The notes below the pieces were generated by a model that worked only from the letters and a program-made list of their open reading frames with translations, searched no databases and was not told the DNA's origin. Of a stretch of DNA of 64,000 nucleotides, positions 34,973-46,656 are shown in pieces (position 1 is the stretch's first letter; each line of letters begins with the position of its first letter). Both the position numbers and the translations under genes were made by a program. The stretch covers positions 196,716,076 to 196,780,075 of the forward strand of contig CM022298.1 in NCBI GenBank assembly GCA_011799875.1. Direction: 5' to 3'. This DNA comes from Thinopyrum elongatum. Taxonomy: Eukaryota > Streptophyta > Magnoliopsida > Poales > Poaceae.

Positions 34973-36198
34973 TCCTCTAACCTTTGTAGCTAGCACTAAC
35001 TTTCTCTCATGCATGCACACGCCCTCCTCGCCGCCCCCCTCCCTCAGCATTCTATCCATCACGCACATTCATTTTTTTCTTTAGGTCATTCTCCCATAGT
35101 CTCCACAACTCCTTCTTTCCAACACACCCCGATCGATAAACCTCTCTAGCGATGTCTGCCTACCACATACACACACACACACACACTTTCCATCTCCTCC
35201 TTTCTCTGTCCATGCCTCGTGTCTCTCATACGGTCCCACACACCTGTAAACTCTCTCCCTCTTTTCATCGATCTCACAATCGCACACTCCTCCCCCTATC
35301 TAGCTAGTAGGCCTCTCGCACCACTTCCTAGCTCCATCTCTCTCTCTATCCGTCTCTCTAGGCCTTATTTGCCTCTAACAAATGGACGTACACCGACCGA
35401 TCTCCCACTATACATATAGCTAGATAGGTCATTTATAACTCGTTTTCCCCACGCGTCGATCGATCTACCTCATTAGTTATGTCTCTCCCTTCCTCCGACA
35501 CACAACAATTGATCTACCGATCTAGTTAGGTCTACTTACCAAACACATGGTCCCCCTTCATCATCCATGCATGCCTCCCGACACATCTATCATGCACATG
35601 CACACACAGAAACACATCCCCAGTCTTCTTGATATTGCAGTTGTACCCTCAGTTTGTCTAGTAGGCCTCTCCCACCATCTCCGAGAAGTAACTCCACCAC
35701 CCCTCCGGCACTCTACCTCTCTCTCTCCCTCTCTATCTCTCTCTCTCTCTCTCTCTGTCCCAACCTATTTCCCGTCCTTCACTTATGTATGGATGTCGAC
35801 CGATCTCCCTCAAGACATAGCTAGGTCTCTCCTTCTCAACACATACCTAGTCTATCTCCCCTCATTAGGTCTTCTGCTTCCCCCGGGCCCCCCCACACAC
35901 ACACCGATACATCGAGTGCTCTAGTCATGTCTCCCTACCACACACAAACTTGCCCTCTGCCCTCTGACGTTTCGGTAGGTCAGTCGCCCTATATCTTTGA
36001 CGTGCACATACACAATTTCTATGGCTTTCTTCATCGATCTTGCACCCACACACTTGATCCTCTCTTCGACTCCATCGATATCTATGACCCCTCCCTCTCT
36101 TCTCGTGGATCGCCCCCTCTATATATGATATAGATAGGCCTCTATTTCACACACATTGCATTGTGTCACATTTTTGTTTGAGATATCATCGACACATA
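34973..36198. repeat. 1.2-kb CT/CA-rich tandem duplication, copy 1
   Basis: Starts TCCTCTAACCTTTGTAG and ends ATCATCGACACATA. The second copy starts at 36199 with the same words, is interrupted by element E, and ends at 57183. It contains CA and CT microsatellite runs (35168-35187, 35720-35758). Open frames here are low-complexity. The nature of the unit is unknown. Confidence 0.85.
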
Positions 36199-36240
36199 TC
36201 CTCTAACCTTTGTAGTTAGCACTAACTTTCTCTCGTGCAT
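36199..36240. repeat. Tandem duplication, copy 2, left piece
   Basis: TCCTCTAACCTTTGTAGTTA through CTCTCGTGCAT repeats the start of copy 1 (34973-35015). It ends with TSD TGCAT (36236-36240) of element E, and the block resumes at 55998. Confidence 0.85.
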
Positions 36241-37218
36241 CGATACGTCTCCAACGTATCTATAATTTGTGAAGTATTCATGCCATGTTTACAACAATTT
36301 TATATGGTTTTGGTATGATTTTATTAGAACTAACCCGGACTGACGCTGTTTTCAGCAGAACTACCGTGGTGTCTTTTTTTTTGTAGAAATAAAAGTTCTC
36401 GGAATGAGCAGAAAATTTACGAAGAATATTTTTGGAAAATATAAAAAATACAGGAGTGAAAATATACCAGAGAGGAGTCCCGAGGCAACCACAAGGGTGG
36501 AGGGCGCGCCCCCTGCCTTGCCGTAGCCTCGTGGACCCCCTTGACTTGTCCCCGACGCCAAAACCTCCTATAAATAGAGAAAACTCCAGAAATAAATCTA
36601 GATCGGAAGTTCCGCTGCCACAAGCCTCTGTAGCCACAAAAAACCAATCGGGAGCCCGTTTCGGCACCCTGCCGGAGGGGGAAACCATCACTGGAGGCCA
36701 TCTTCATCATCCCGGCGGTCCCCATGATGAGGAGGGAGTAGTTCACCCTCGGGGCTGAGGGTATGTACCAGTAGCTATGTGTTTGATCTATCTCTCGTGT
36801 TCTTGATTTGGCACGATCTTGATGTACCGTGAGCTTTGTTATTATAGTTGGATCATATGGTGTTTCTTCCCTCTCTATCTCTTGTTGTGATGAATTGAGT
36901 CTTGCTCTTTGAGGTTCTGTTATGTTGGATATAGTATTGGATTTGAGAACACTTGATGTATGTCTTGCGATGGGATATCTGTGGTGACAATGGGATGTTC
37001 TATTGATTCACTTGATGTATGTTTTTGCACTCAACTCGTGGATTCCCGAGGTGACATTGGGGTAATCTTTGCATAGGGGTTGATGCATGTTTTCGTCCTA
37101 CGTTCTCCGATAGAAACTTTGGAGTGATTCTTTGTTGCACGTTGAGGGATTGTTATATGATCCGATTATGTTATCATTGTTGAGAGAACTTGTAGTAGTG
37201 AAAATATGAACCCTAGGC
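36241..37218 (+). repeat. Element E 5' LTR, left piece
   Basis: Starts CGATACGTCTCC where the 3' LTR starts TGATACGTCTCC, so the first base is mutated. It ends at TAGGC (37214-37218), the target duplicated by D. Confidence 0.9.
36569..36577 (+). promoter_or_regulatory. TATA box candidate in the 5' LTR of E
   Basis: TATAAATAG, conserved at 54999-55007 in the 3' LTR and, reversed, as TATAAATA in both LTRs of F. The position about 330 bp into the LTR suits a U3 promoter. Confidence 0.65.
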
Positions 37219-38042
37219 TGTCGGCGTGCGACACCTATGGGACCGCGTGGATCCCTACTACGATTCGGCAGGGAGAGAGGTATGCGTAAAGAGCAGAACC
37301 AACGATCGACGCGGGGTGATTTTACCTAGGTTCGGGCCGCTAATCACTGTAAAACCCTACTCCTGCCTTGTTTTATTAAGAGTGTTCTTGAGCCCAGGCT
37401 CCAGGAACGCTTGCGATGAACAGTACGTTCAAAGAGCAGCTACGCATGCAGGATGGGCCAGAAGATCCTTCTCCCCCTGTAGCAGTTGCCTTGGGCCTCC
37501 TTTTATACGTTCAAAGGGGTCACCACAATGGCAAAATGTACATACATTGAGGTGTAAAGTAGCTACAGGGTCATCATACCTAACCACTGACGGTTTAGGA
37601 CGAATGCATTTAATGCACCGTGAGGTGTCCGTTTAGGTGTCCTCGTTTTCTTGGGGATGGAAAAAGGGGCCATCCCATCAGCACCGCTTAAGATCTCCTC
37701 CACTGGCGCCTTGCCACGCATCCAGAGAAGGACCCAGAATGCCAGGCTGGTTGCTGTGCTAAAGCGATGGCACAGTGGCAGAATCTTGCCGGGCGCTGAA
37801 TCTTGTCGGGTGCAAAATCTTGCCGGGCTTTGCAGGCCACCCCGGCAAGATCTTGCCGGGGAGGCTGGCTTTCAGTCTTCAGCTCTTCTTATCCGCTGAT
37901 CCTCTGATCCTTGGCTTGGGTGTTTCTTTGATAACTTGAATTAACCTCCAACTGTTCCCCGACAAGCCTGGCCGTGAGTATGGCTACAACTGCCCGTGCA
38001 CAAGTACGGGGTACTAATGGCCCAATACTTAGTACACCGACA
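37219..38042 (-). repeat. Element D 3' LTR (left on plus strand)
   Basis: Plus-strand sequence TGTCGGCGTGCGACACC through AGTACACCGACA. On the minus strand a purine tract GGCCCGGGGGCTCC (38043-38056) abuts it. It contains three TTGCCGG words and one CCGGCAA at 37786-37859. Confidence 0.88.
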
Positions 38043-38278
38043 GGAGCCCCCGGGCCTAGGCCACACACGAGTGTGAGGCGTTGTTGGGCTAGGCCCAAAC
38101 AGTGCACGGGCACGCGTGGCAGGGGATTAACTGCTCGTAAATATCCCGCTTACTGTGCCCCCCACTACATGCGCTGAATGCGCGATGTGGGAAGCGTGCG
38201 CTGAAAGGCTGCAGCCGCAGCGCGCCTACAGAGGCGTATTTACATTGGGGAGTAGAAGAGGCGGCCTTGCCCCTTCCC

Positions 38279-38288
38279 CATAAAAAGG
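38279..38288 (+). promoter_or_regulatory. TATA-like box of the antisense gene in D
   Basis: CATAAAAAGG lies about 155 bp before the ATG at 38442 and just outside the LTR. This suggests the plus-strand gene has its own promoter rather than using an LTR promoter. Confidence 0.45.
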
Positions 38289-38441
38289 GAAACTGCAGAG
38301 GCGCTGCCTATTTACCCCCTCTTCTTCTCAATCTGGACTCCGCCATTATCTTCTCCTTCTCGAGCTCAAAGCCAGACTTCTCCTTATCCGCTCTTCACTT
38401 TCGCACCCGTTCTATCCTCGGCTTCCACTCTCGCAGCCACC

Positions 38442-40093
38442 ATGCCGCCCAAGGCTGGCAAGGGCAAGGGCAAGGAGGCGAAAACCGTCGTTCTGAAGAA
38501 CGAGCTGGTGAAGATGCGGAAAAAGTACGTCGTCTTCGCTCCGACGCTCGATGCGAGGGCCTTGAAGAGCCGGTACCAGTGCATGTGGGCGAGGGAGACG
38601 CAAGCTCACGCTGCAACTCGCGTGATTCCAGGTTCTTGTTCCGAGAGCGGACCTGACATATATCCCTTCTTCACCGCTTATTTCTATTGCGGACTCTGTC
38701 CTCCATTCTCTGACTTCTTCAACGACATTATGTACACATACGGCTTCCATCTTCTTGATTTCACGCCGAACGTCATAATGTGCATGTCCGTCTTCGCTCA
38801 TCTTTGCGAAAACTTTGCCGGAGTAGTTCCCAACACTGCCCTCTTCCGCCATTACTTTATTCCTCGCATCCAAAAGGGGGAGGCCCTTTCCGGTTCTATT
38901 GCCTGGATTCCAAGGGCTTGGAATAAGGAGATATACCCACATGGGGTCTACCGCGAGAAGTGGGAAGAATGGCGGTCTGAGTGGTGCTGGATCAAGGAAG
39001 CAGATCCCCATCCGTTCTGTTTGCCTCGACAGCAGAAGGCGGTCCGCGGCAGTGACTGGAGCGATTTCGCCACGGAGGACGAGAGGCTCATGATCGCCAC
39101 CACCAGAATCCTTCGCCTGAAAGCTGCCGGGCTCACAATGGAGATGATTGGCTTCGATTTCCTCCGCCGCCGCATCGCCCCCCTACAGAGCAAGGGAAGA
39201 CCAGCTTGGGAGTACCGGAACGCAGCGGACATCATGAGGTTGCGCCCTGGATTGAACAACAATTTGACGGCCATGCAGCTCGGCGCTCTCCGCCACAGGC
39301 TATTCCAGCGCGATGACAAACATCGGTTGCCGGCAAGAATTGTCCCTTTGTGCAACAACTCCGCCCTGGGGTCAATCATCGCCACCATGCCAATGTTCAA
39401 TGCCCATGGTCTTGACGAGACTTGGGCCGAGCCATCCGAGGAGGAAGCACAAAAGTTCTTCGACAACTTGTCGGAGAGGGCCATCCGGGAAGAAACAAAC
39501 CACGTCCGCGCCACCACTGATGAAGAAGTGGTGTATATTGCCACTAGGGCGGAAGAGGCGAATCTTGCCACGGAGGCCGGCAGTGTCGGTTTCACAGAAT
39601 GGGAAACCAGCGATGCGGAGGTTGTGATGGAAGAAAAGCTTGCCGGGGAGGCTAAGGCTGCCGGGGAACAGAGCAGCACGGCCGCCGAGGGCTCGTCCGA
39701 CGAAGACGTAGCCGAAGAAGAGCCGCAGGAGGAGCCCCCAGCTCCGAAGAAGACCAAGCGCGTTCTTCGAAAGGCCACTTCTGGCATCGCGGCAAGCCAA
39801 CCCTCTTCAAGCAGCGAGGCTCTCGGCAAGAAGGCGGCCGGCAAGACTGCGCCGCGGCAAGGAGTTCGACAGCAACCTGCGCGGCGCGCAAGACACACAC
39901 CTGCGGCAACTACTGAGGCGGCAGGGGTGTCTCACACAACCGCACCGGAGGCTGAGGTGGCGGAACCACGCCAATCCCCTACACCTGCTACAGCCAAGCG
40001 ACCCAGGACCCCTCCTTTGCCCCCCCACACGGACACTGCAACGAAGGTCGATTTCGACATCTCCGGCTTCAGCCCGGAATGAGAAGAGGAAGA
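38442..40093 (+). pseudogene. Exon 1 of the antisense gene in D (Transposase_28-like domain)
   Basis: ATG 38442 lies in CCACCATGCC, a good plant start context. The frame is open for 546 codons. Residues about 65-330 (YPFFTAYFYCGLCPPFSDFF, FTPNVIMCMSVFAHLCENF, GVYREKWEEWRSEWCWI, MTALQLGALRHRLF-like) look like the domain annotated in plants as putative gypsy-type transposon (Pfam Transposase_28); this is recalled and was not searched. The C-terminal 200 residues are acidic, Ala/Glu-rich and basic patches. A TGA at 40080-40082 sits just before a donor (GTAAGT, 40094). Joining to exon 2 needs a one-base frame correction near 40078. Function unknown; not an integrase or transposase by motif. Confidence 0.7.
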
Positions 40094-40177
40094 GTAAGTA
40101 TCCTGTCATAGCCTTTATCTCCCAAATTTCGGAGTAATCTCATAGCCTTGCTTCGTCTTGTCTCTGCAACAATGCAG

Positions 40178-40306
40178 AAACCTTGGCGGAAAGGGTGGCG
40201 AAGAGGTCGAGGACTTCCACGGGCGATGAGCCCCTGGCTGGCTCTACGAGCGCGCTGGAAATTGTCATCATCAACCCGGGGCTCAGCCCTCAACGCAACC
40301 CCCAGC
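40178..40306 (+). pseudogene. Exon 2 of the antisense gene in D
   Basis: Acceptor CAATGCAG (40170-40177) and donor GTGAGT (40307). Reads TLAERVAKRSRTSTGDEPLA and GSTSALEIVIINPGLSPQ. The frame passes into exon 3 exactly across a 75-bp intron (40307-40381). Confidence 0.6.
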
Positions 40307-40381
40307 GTGAGTTCTCCACTCGTTTTCCGCTGGCAGGCGCTGAGGTTTCTACCCTTGCCGCTGATATCTTTGGGCTTGCAG

Positions 40382-40591
40382 GAGAAGAACAGCAACAGGG
40401 AGAGGTGGAAACCGCCCCCGTCGTGTCGCCTCCGTCAACCACGCCGCCCACAAGCGCATCCCCGGCAAGAGTTACCACCGACGATCCTATCTTGGTTGAG
40501 GAGGAGCCGGTACGCATGGGTACCGGCAACATTTCCCCGGCAGCCAACGTTGCCGGGAGGGGCGAGGCCACCTCTCAACAACTCGACGCAG
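40382..40591 (+). pseudogene. Exon 3 of the antisense gene in D
   Basis: Acceptor GGGCTTGCAG (ends 40381) and donor GTAACT (40592). Reads GEEQQQGEVETAPVVSPPST and EEEPVRMGTGNISPAANVAG. One leftover base plus two from exon 4 make GAA, so the frame is kept across the 109-bp intron 40592-40700. Confidence 0.6.
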
Positions 40592-40700
40592 GTAACTGTT
40601 TGCCTTAGAGCGCTTGCTATCCTTTTCTTTATCTCTTTTTCTTTTTGTCTTCTTGAACTTCAATCTTGATCTTATTTTATTTCCTTCCTTCATCCTCCAG

Positions 40701-42385
40701 AATTCCCTGTGATGGAACACATGGATGTCGACGTTGTCATCGAGGAGACCGCCAGAGACGCCGCCGCCGAAGCTGACAGGATCGCCACTAGCGAGGCCGC
40801 CAAAGACGCCACTGTCGAGGTCGGCGAAACTGTTGCCGAGGAAGCCGCCAAGGAATCTGCCGAGAGGGCCGGCGAGGAGACTGATGACCACACTGACGGC
40901 ATTCCTGCCGCAGGAGCGCCAGGCGCTACATCAGCCACAGAGCCCCCAGCCACTGGCGAGACAAACATCGAGGACCAACCATCGACATCCGAAGCTCCCT
41001 CATCGAGCAAATATCTCAAGGTTGGCGACAACCTATTCATCAACTTGCCGGGCACGGCAAATATTGGAACGCCGAATGAAGGGGAAACCTTTGATAAAGA
41101 AATCATCACCGCTGCCGGGCTTGAAATCATTGATGATCCAAGCACCAGCAGTGGCAAATCTGAAGAGGATCAGCTCCTTTAGGCTATGGGCGAAAATTTC
41201 CGCAAGCTCCAAGCACTCCACCGTGCTCGAAAAGAGAAAGCAAATTCCAGAATTGCAGTTGTCGAAGCAGCCGAAGTAGGTTTTCAGAAGCGCGTTGAGT
41301 AGATGCAGATCTGGTACGCCGAGGCCCTTCAGGAGTTGACTGCCAGCCGGGAACAAGTGAGCCAAAGCTGTACGGAGCTCCTCTTGAAACAATCTGACAT
41401 GGAGAAGGCGCAAGAGGAAGCTGCACAAAGAATTGCCGCTGAAGATGCTCTCCTGACAGAGCGTCGCATTGCGCTTGATGCCCACGAGGAAGATCTTGCC
41501 GCACGTGAGCAGGCGCTCGCCGCCAAGCTTCGCGGCAAAGATGAGGAGATCGATAAGCTTGTCGCGCAGCGGATCCAGGAGCTGGAGCAAAAGCACAAGG
41601 AGGCGCTCGAAGCTCTAACTGTAGATCACGCTGGCAAGCTCAAGGAGGCCGTCGATGTTGCCGAGGCTGCAGAGGCCACCAAGAACGAGCTGAGCGACAA
41701 AGTGAAGAAACTAGAGGTGGATCTTGAAGAACACGGCAAGGAGCTCTCGACGCTCAAAGGGGACAGGGAGAAAACTCTCCACAGCCTGGCGAAGATGCAA
41801 GTTGCCATGTCCGACAAGACCAAGCAGCTCTCTTCAGCCAACGATGCCATTGCCGATCTGAGGCTAAAGCTGACCACGCTGGAGAAGTCTCTTAAGGACG
41901 GCAGGGCCCGTGAGAAGGCCCTAAGCAAAGATCTTCAGGATGAGAAGAACTTGCTTAAGAGCGCTGCCGCCGCACAAATTGACTATGAGAAGGGTGTGAA
42001 AATATGGACTGATCGCCTTGTCGACACCGCGGAGAGGCTCACAGCACAATTGTCAACCATGGGCCAGGATGGCCTGCAAAACTTCAGGTATTCCTCCGAA
42101 GAAAGGATATCTTCGAGCGCCAGGTTGACCATGTTCTTCGAAAGCATCATTGACGCTTTGAAGCTGCTACAGTCCAACCAAGCGACCCAACTGGCCAACG
42201 AATCCCGCAAACTTTGCCGGGCCGTCCTCCGCAAGGTACTCGTCAAGGTGGTGCATAAGAACCCTGGCATTGATCTCACCAACGTGCTCGACCGCTTGCC
42301 GAAGGATGCAGATCTCAAGGCACTTGAGGAGCTTATCGCGCCCATCCTTGAGAAGGTAGATTCAATCAAGAGGGTCGAGGGTTAA
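40701..42385 (+). pseudogene. Exon 4 of the antisense gene in D, coiled coil
   Basis: Acceptor CATCCTCCAG (ends 40700). One frame runs from EFPVMEHMDVDVVIEET to TAA 42383-42385, interrupted only by TAG 41180-41182 and TAG 41300-41302, both where CAG fits. Ala/Glu-rich disorder is followed by a long heptad coiled coil (about 41300-42000, for example AAREQALAAKLRGKDEEIDK) and a helical tail (NVLDRLPKDADLKALEELIA). The coiled coil corresponds to the remnant in T (5062-6223). A structural or RNA/DNA-bridging role is possible but nothing here proves it. Confidence 0.7.
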
Positions 42386-43200
42386 CACAGGGACTAGCCG
42401 CCTCATTTTTCCTTGTCGCCACCATTCCATGCCAAAAGACAATCAAGTCTTGTGTTAGAACTGCGGCAATTTATTGATGTAATATAACTTGCGTATGTTT
42501 GGGTATATGCATGCTATTTCCCTTGTCTGATTCCTTTATGTATGGAGTACACCCTACGCTTACTGAAAACTTGCCGGCGCGCAACCTGCCGCGAGCGCTG
42601 GGTGCAGGACTTCAGCAGCCTGCTGGAGGTGCAGCAGCCGGCAAGACACTTTGGTGTTCTCAGTGCTGCCACTTAAATTGTTGAGCGGACTCGAAACAAA
42701 ATAAGGGTGCAACCGATTATGACAAGGGTTCCTTCGCGTGCAGGTTTTCCATACAAAAGTCGAAATCGTCTAAGGAAAATAACTTCATAATAAAAGAAAC
42801 TTGCTTAATGTTTTATAACTTGGCTTTCTGTCGCTGTACTTCCTCTGGTAAGACGTCAATTCTGAACGTCGCCCACTGGTACCCATATCTTCCTCCCACC
42901 CCCCTCGGCAAACATGCGCGCGAGGAATCCTTCTATCTTTTGAGAAAAAAGAAAGAAGAGAAAATAAAGATATGGAACCTTGGCGGTTCATTAATACTTA
43001 TCGAGAACAAGTGTCATACAACATCTTAGACAAGCATGCATACATATATATAAACATGGAAATCGATAAGGAAATGCACAACACTTAAACTTAGTCATCT
43101 GGGCACAGGGTCTGCACCTGGCTTTGTACAAAGGATTACATGCCTTGCCGGCAAGACTTGTACAAAAAGGTGGTTGCCGGGGGCCCCCGGCAACCGCGCC
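42386..43200. other. Spacer of D between the antisense gene and pol end
   Basis: The two convergent transcription units end here. It holds several TTGCCGG words (42571, 43145, 43174). ORFs at 42499-42684 and 42785-43029 have no support. Confidence 0.5.
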
Positions 43201-44397
43201 TTATGGGTAGAACTTGCGAAGATGCTCGATATTCTAGGAGTTGCTCACTGGAACACCATCTTCGGTCTCCAGGCGGACAGCGCCGGACCTGGTGACTCGT
43301 ACTACCCGATAAGGGCCTTCCCACTTCGGCGTCAACTTGTTTGAATTCTTGGCGGACTGAATCCGTTGAAGAACAAGGTTGCCTTCCTCAAGACTTCGGG
43401 CATGAACTTTGCGGCTATGGTAGCGGCGCAAAGCTTGCTGGTAGCGTGCAGCTCGCACAGCAGCCTGAAGATGATTCTCCTCAAGGAGCACAACGTCATC
43501 TTGCCGCAGTTGCTCTTGCTCAAGCTCATCATAAGCGAGCACTGGAGGTGATCCGTATAAGAGTTCCGTGGGGAGAACTGCTTCCGCTCCGTAGACCAGA
43601 GCGAGGGGCGTCTGGCCGGTGGCTTGATTTGGTGTCGTTCTGATTGACCAAAGAACCGCCGGCAACTCATCAATCCAGCATCTTCCGCATTTTCTCAGCT
43701 TGTCAAAGGTTCTGGTCCTGAGACCGCGCAGCACTTCAGCATTAGCCCTCTCTGCTTGGCCGTTGCTTCTCGGGTGAGCAACAGAGGCAAAACAAATTTT
43801 GCCGCCAAGGTCTTGGACGTACTGCATGAAGGTGCGACTTGTGAATTGCGTGCCGTTGTCGGTGATGATCCTGTTGGGCACACCAAAACGACAAACTATT
43901 CCTTCAAAGAACATGACGGCTGATTGTGCTGTCACCTTTCTCACCGCTTCCACCTCTGGCCACTTTGTGAACTTGTTGATCGCAACGTACAAGTACTCAA
44001 AGCCCCCGGTAGCACGGGGGAAGGGGCCCAGTATGTCGAGCCCCCAGACCAAAAATGGCCAGGAGAGAGGGATCGTCTGAAGAGCTTGAGCTGGCTGATG
44101 TGATTTCTTCGAATGAAACTGGCACGCTTCACACTTAGTTACTAGTGCAATTGCATCCAAGAGAGCGGTGGGCCAAAAGAAACCTTGCCGGAATGCTTTC
44201 CCAACAAGTGCTCTTGATCCTATGTGAGAGCCACATATGCCTCCATGTATCTCTGCCAATAGCTCTAGTCCATCCTCCCGAGGAATGCACTTCAATTTCA
44301 CACTGTTTGGTCTCTTTCTGTACAGGGCATCATCGACGAACTGGTACATAGTAGACTGACGGGCTACTTTTTCCACTTCCTCCTGCTCCTCAGGGAG
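43201..44397 (-). pseudogene. Integrase of element D
   Basis: Open from 44376 to a TAG at 43234-43236 (Trp codon in the T remnant), then NIEHLRKFYP to TAA 43201-43203. The zinc-binding N terminus has HGGICGSH and CEACQFH. The catalytic core has VWGLDILGPFP (D), IITDNGTQFTS (D) and SNGQAERANAEV (E), all intact. The C terminus has KLTPKWEGPYRVVRV, typical of the chromodomain-less Gypsy integrase tail. A TAA at 44398-44400 separates it from RNase H in the same frame. Confidence 0.9.
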
Positions 44398-45460
44398 TTA
44401 TCCTGTCTGAAGGAAATGGACAATGTGTTGTGCCCATGCTGGAGCCTGGGGCTCGACAGCTAGGACTAAAGGCATCTCTTCTGCCGGGGGAACATTTGTC
44501 TCGACAGCGAAAGTGTGAGGTTCCGCCGGAGCCTGTCGTTCCCCGGCAGGCTTGTCGCTGATCCCGGCAAGTTCCTCACCGGCGGCTCCAGGGAGCTCTG
44601 CCGGAAAGTACTGTCCAGAATTCAACCTTCTTCTCTTTTCTTGCCTCATTGATGGTGCCACAGATGGTTGAGTCAAATGGAGCACAAAAGTTCCTGGTTC
44701 CACAGGCAACTTGAGGGCATCGCGCTTTGACAGGTCGTCAGCAATACTGTTTTCGGCACGAGGAATGTGCTTCATTTGCAGACCATCAAAGCGCTCTTCC
44801 ATTTTTCTCACTTCATCCACGTAAGCTTGCATCAATGGACTCTGATAATTCTTGTTAACTTGCTTGACAACAAGCTGCGAATCGCCTCTGATGACGAGCT
44901 TCTTGATACCAAGGTCTGCCGCGATCCTGAGACCGGCAAGCAGCCCCTCGTACTCCGCAGTGTTGTTTGTCAAACTCTCCCGGGGGAAATGCATCTGGAT
45001 TACATACTTGAGGTGCTCTCCGGTGGGTGCGACAAGTAGCACGCCAGCACCGGCGCCTTGCAGCGAGAAAGCCCCATCAAAGTACATAACCCATTCTTGA
45101 TCAATTTCCTTGCCGGGTAGAGTCGTTTCTTGAACCTCTTCGTCTGGCGTTGGGGTCCATTCCGCAATGAACTCTGCCAAGGCCCTGCTCTGAATTGTCG
45201 AAGTACTTTCAAACTTGAGACCAAAGCTTGACAATTTCAGCGCCCAGTCCACGATCCTGCCGGTTGCCTCTGGATTTCGCAAGATCCGTTGCAACGGAAA
45301 GAGAGCGACGACGGTAATTTCATGTGCTTGAAAATAATGGCGCAGCTTCCTCGAGGCCATAAGGAGGCCGAAGAGCAACTTCTGCACACCAGAGTATCTT
45401 GACCTAGCTCCTTGCAAAAGGGAGCTAACAAAATAAACTAGGCGCTGCACCATCTTTTTC
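44398..45460 (-). pseudogene. Dual RNase H region of element D
   Basis: This is part of the open frame 44398-46161. The first, degenerate RNase H reads VYFVSSLLQGARSRYSGVQK and IVDWALKLSSFGLKFE and lacks clear catalytic Asp/Glu spacing. The second is a complete archaeal-type RNase H: WVMYFDGAFSLQGAGAGVLL (D), NNTAEYEGLLAGLRIA (E), VIRGDSQLVVKQV (D), RAENSIADDLSK (D). A second, archaeal-type RNase H is a known hallmark of Tat elements. The tail after it is rich in Pro, Ala and Glu. Confidence 0.85.
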
Positions 45461-46656
45461 TTTTGCACTGGTTCTTCTAACTGCGTAGATCCTGTCTTGC
45501 CGGGACCAATCCTTGTCGGGGAAGATCCCGCCGCGTCACTTGGCGGTCCTGCCACTGGTGTTGCCTCCTCATCAGCTTCTCTCTGTGCCACTAACGCAGC
45601 ACTAACCACTTGATTTGTCGCTGCCAGGTACAGCAGCAACGGCTCTTGTGGCCTAGGCGCAACTAGTGTCGGCCGAGAAGAAAGGTATTTCTTCAAATCT
45701 TGCAGCGCAGCCTCCGCTTCTGGAGTCCATTTCATTGGACCTGCTTTCTTCAAAATTTTGAAAAAGGGCAGGGCGCGCTCAGCAGATTTGGAGATAAACC
45801 TGCTTAGGGCAGCAACGCAGCCGGCAAGACGACGTACATCCTTGACGCGTCTTGGCGCATCAATCTGCTCAATAGCTTTGATCTTGTCGGGGTTCACTTC
45901 GATCCCTCGCTGAGATACAAAGAACCCGAGAAGCTTGCCAGAAGGAACACCAAACACGCACTTCTCAGGATTGAGCTTTAAATTGATCTTGCGCAGATTT
46001 GCAAATGTTTCTTCTAGATCTTGTATGAGCGTCGCTTTGTCCTTGGTTTTGACCACTATGCCATCCATGTATGCTTCCATGTTTCTATGGAGCTGAGGCT
46101 CAAAACCAATTTGGACCGCTCTCGCAAATGTAGAACCAGCACTTTTCAACCCGAAAGGCATTCATATAAAACAATACATACCACATGGGGTGATAAATGC
46201 GGTCTTTTCTTCATCTTCTTTTGCCATAAAGATCTGATGATACCCTGAGTAGGCGTCAAGGAACGACAGTAGGTCACAACCAGCAGTGGAGTCCACAATC
46301 TGGTCGATGCGCGGCAAGGGAAAGGGATCTTTTGGACAGGCTTTATTGATGTCTGTATAATCAATACACAGCCTCCATTTCCCATTCGCCTTGCGCACTA
46401 CAGGCGGATTGGCCAACCACGTTGGGTGAAGCACTCCTCTGACCAAGCCTGCCGCTTCTAGCTTCTTGATTTCTTCGGCAATGAATTCTTACCGCTCCAA
46501 GGCTTTCTTCCTGACCCTCTGCTTGACGGGCCACGCGTGAGGACAGACAGCAAGGTGGTGCTCAATTACCTCCCTGGGAACACCGGGGATGTCAGACGGT
46601 TGCCATGCAAATACGTCGACATTCGCACGCAGGAAGGCAATGAGCGCGCTTTCCTA
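45461..46656 (-). pseudogene. Reverse transcriptase of element D, catalytic motif altered
   Basis: One frame from 46653 downward reads PHAWPVKQRVRKKALER, LHPTWLANPPVVRKANGKWR, LCIDYTDINKACPKDPFPLP, LLSFLDAYSGYHQIFM and MPFGLKSAGSTFARAV, with TAG 46654-46656, TAA 46489-46491 and TGA 46159-46161 as nonsense codons. The catalytic YxDD reads YMDG: the second Asp is Gly (codon GGC at 46060-46062 on minus). That change alone should abolish activity. LGFFVSQRGIEVNPDKIKAI follows. Confidence 0.9.

Noticed and set aside
35219..36133. Several plus-strand ORFs in the CT/CA-rich block
   Set aside because: Low-complexity Ser/Leu/Pro/His products of CT and CA repeats; frames differ between the two copies of the block.
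36370..36385. TTTTTTTTTGTAG near 36375 as the CACTA right end
   Set aside because: It is inside the 5' LTR of E, lacks the GTAGTG terminus and has an equivalent in the 3' LTR at 54790.
38948..39898. Minus-strand ORF of 316 codons inside element D
   Set aside because: It is the shadow of exon 1 of the plus-strand gene: Ser/Ala/Leu-rich, no motif, and explained by GC-rich coding sequence on the other strand.
38442..42385. Interpretation as a host gene captured by the element
   Set aside because: A related gene part occurs in the same relative place in remnant T, and the domain type is known from Gypsy elements, so it is a lineage component rather than a recent capture.
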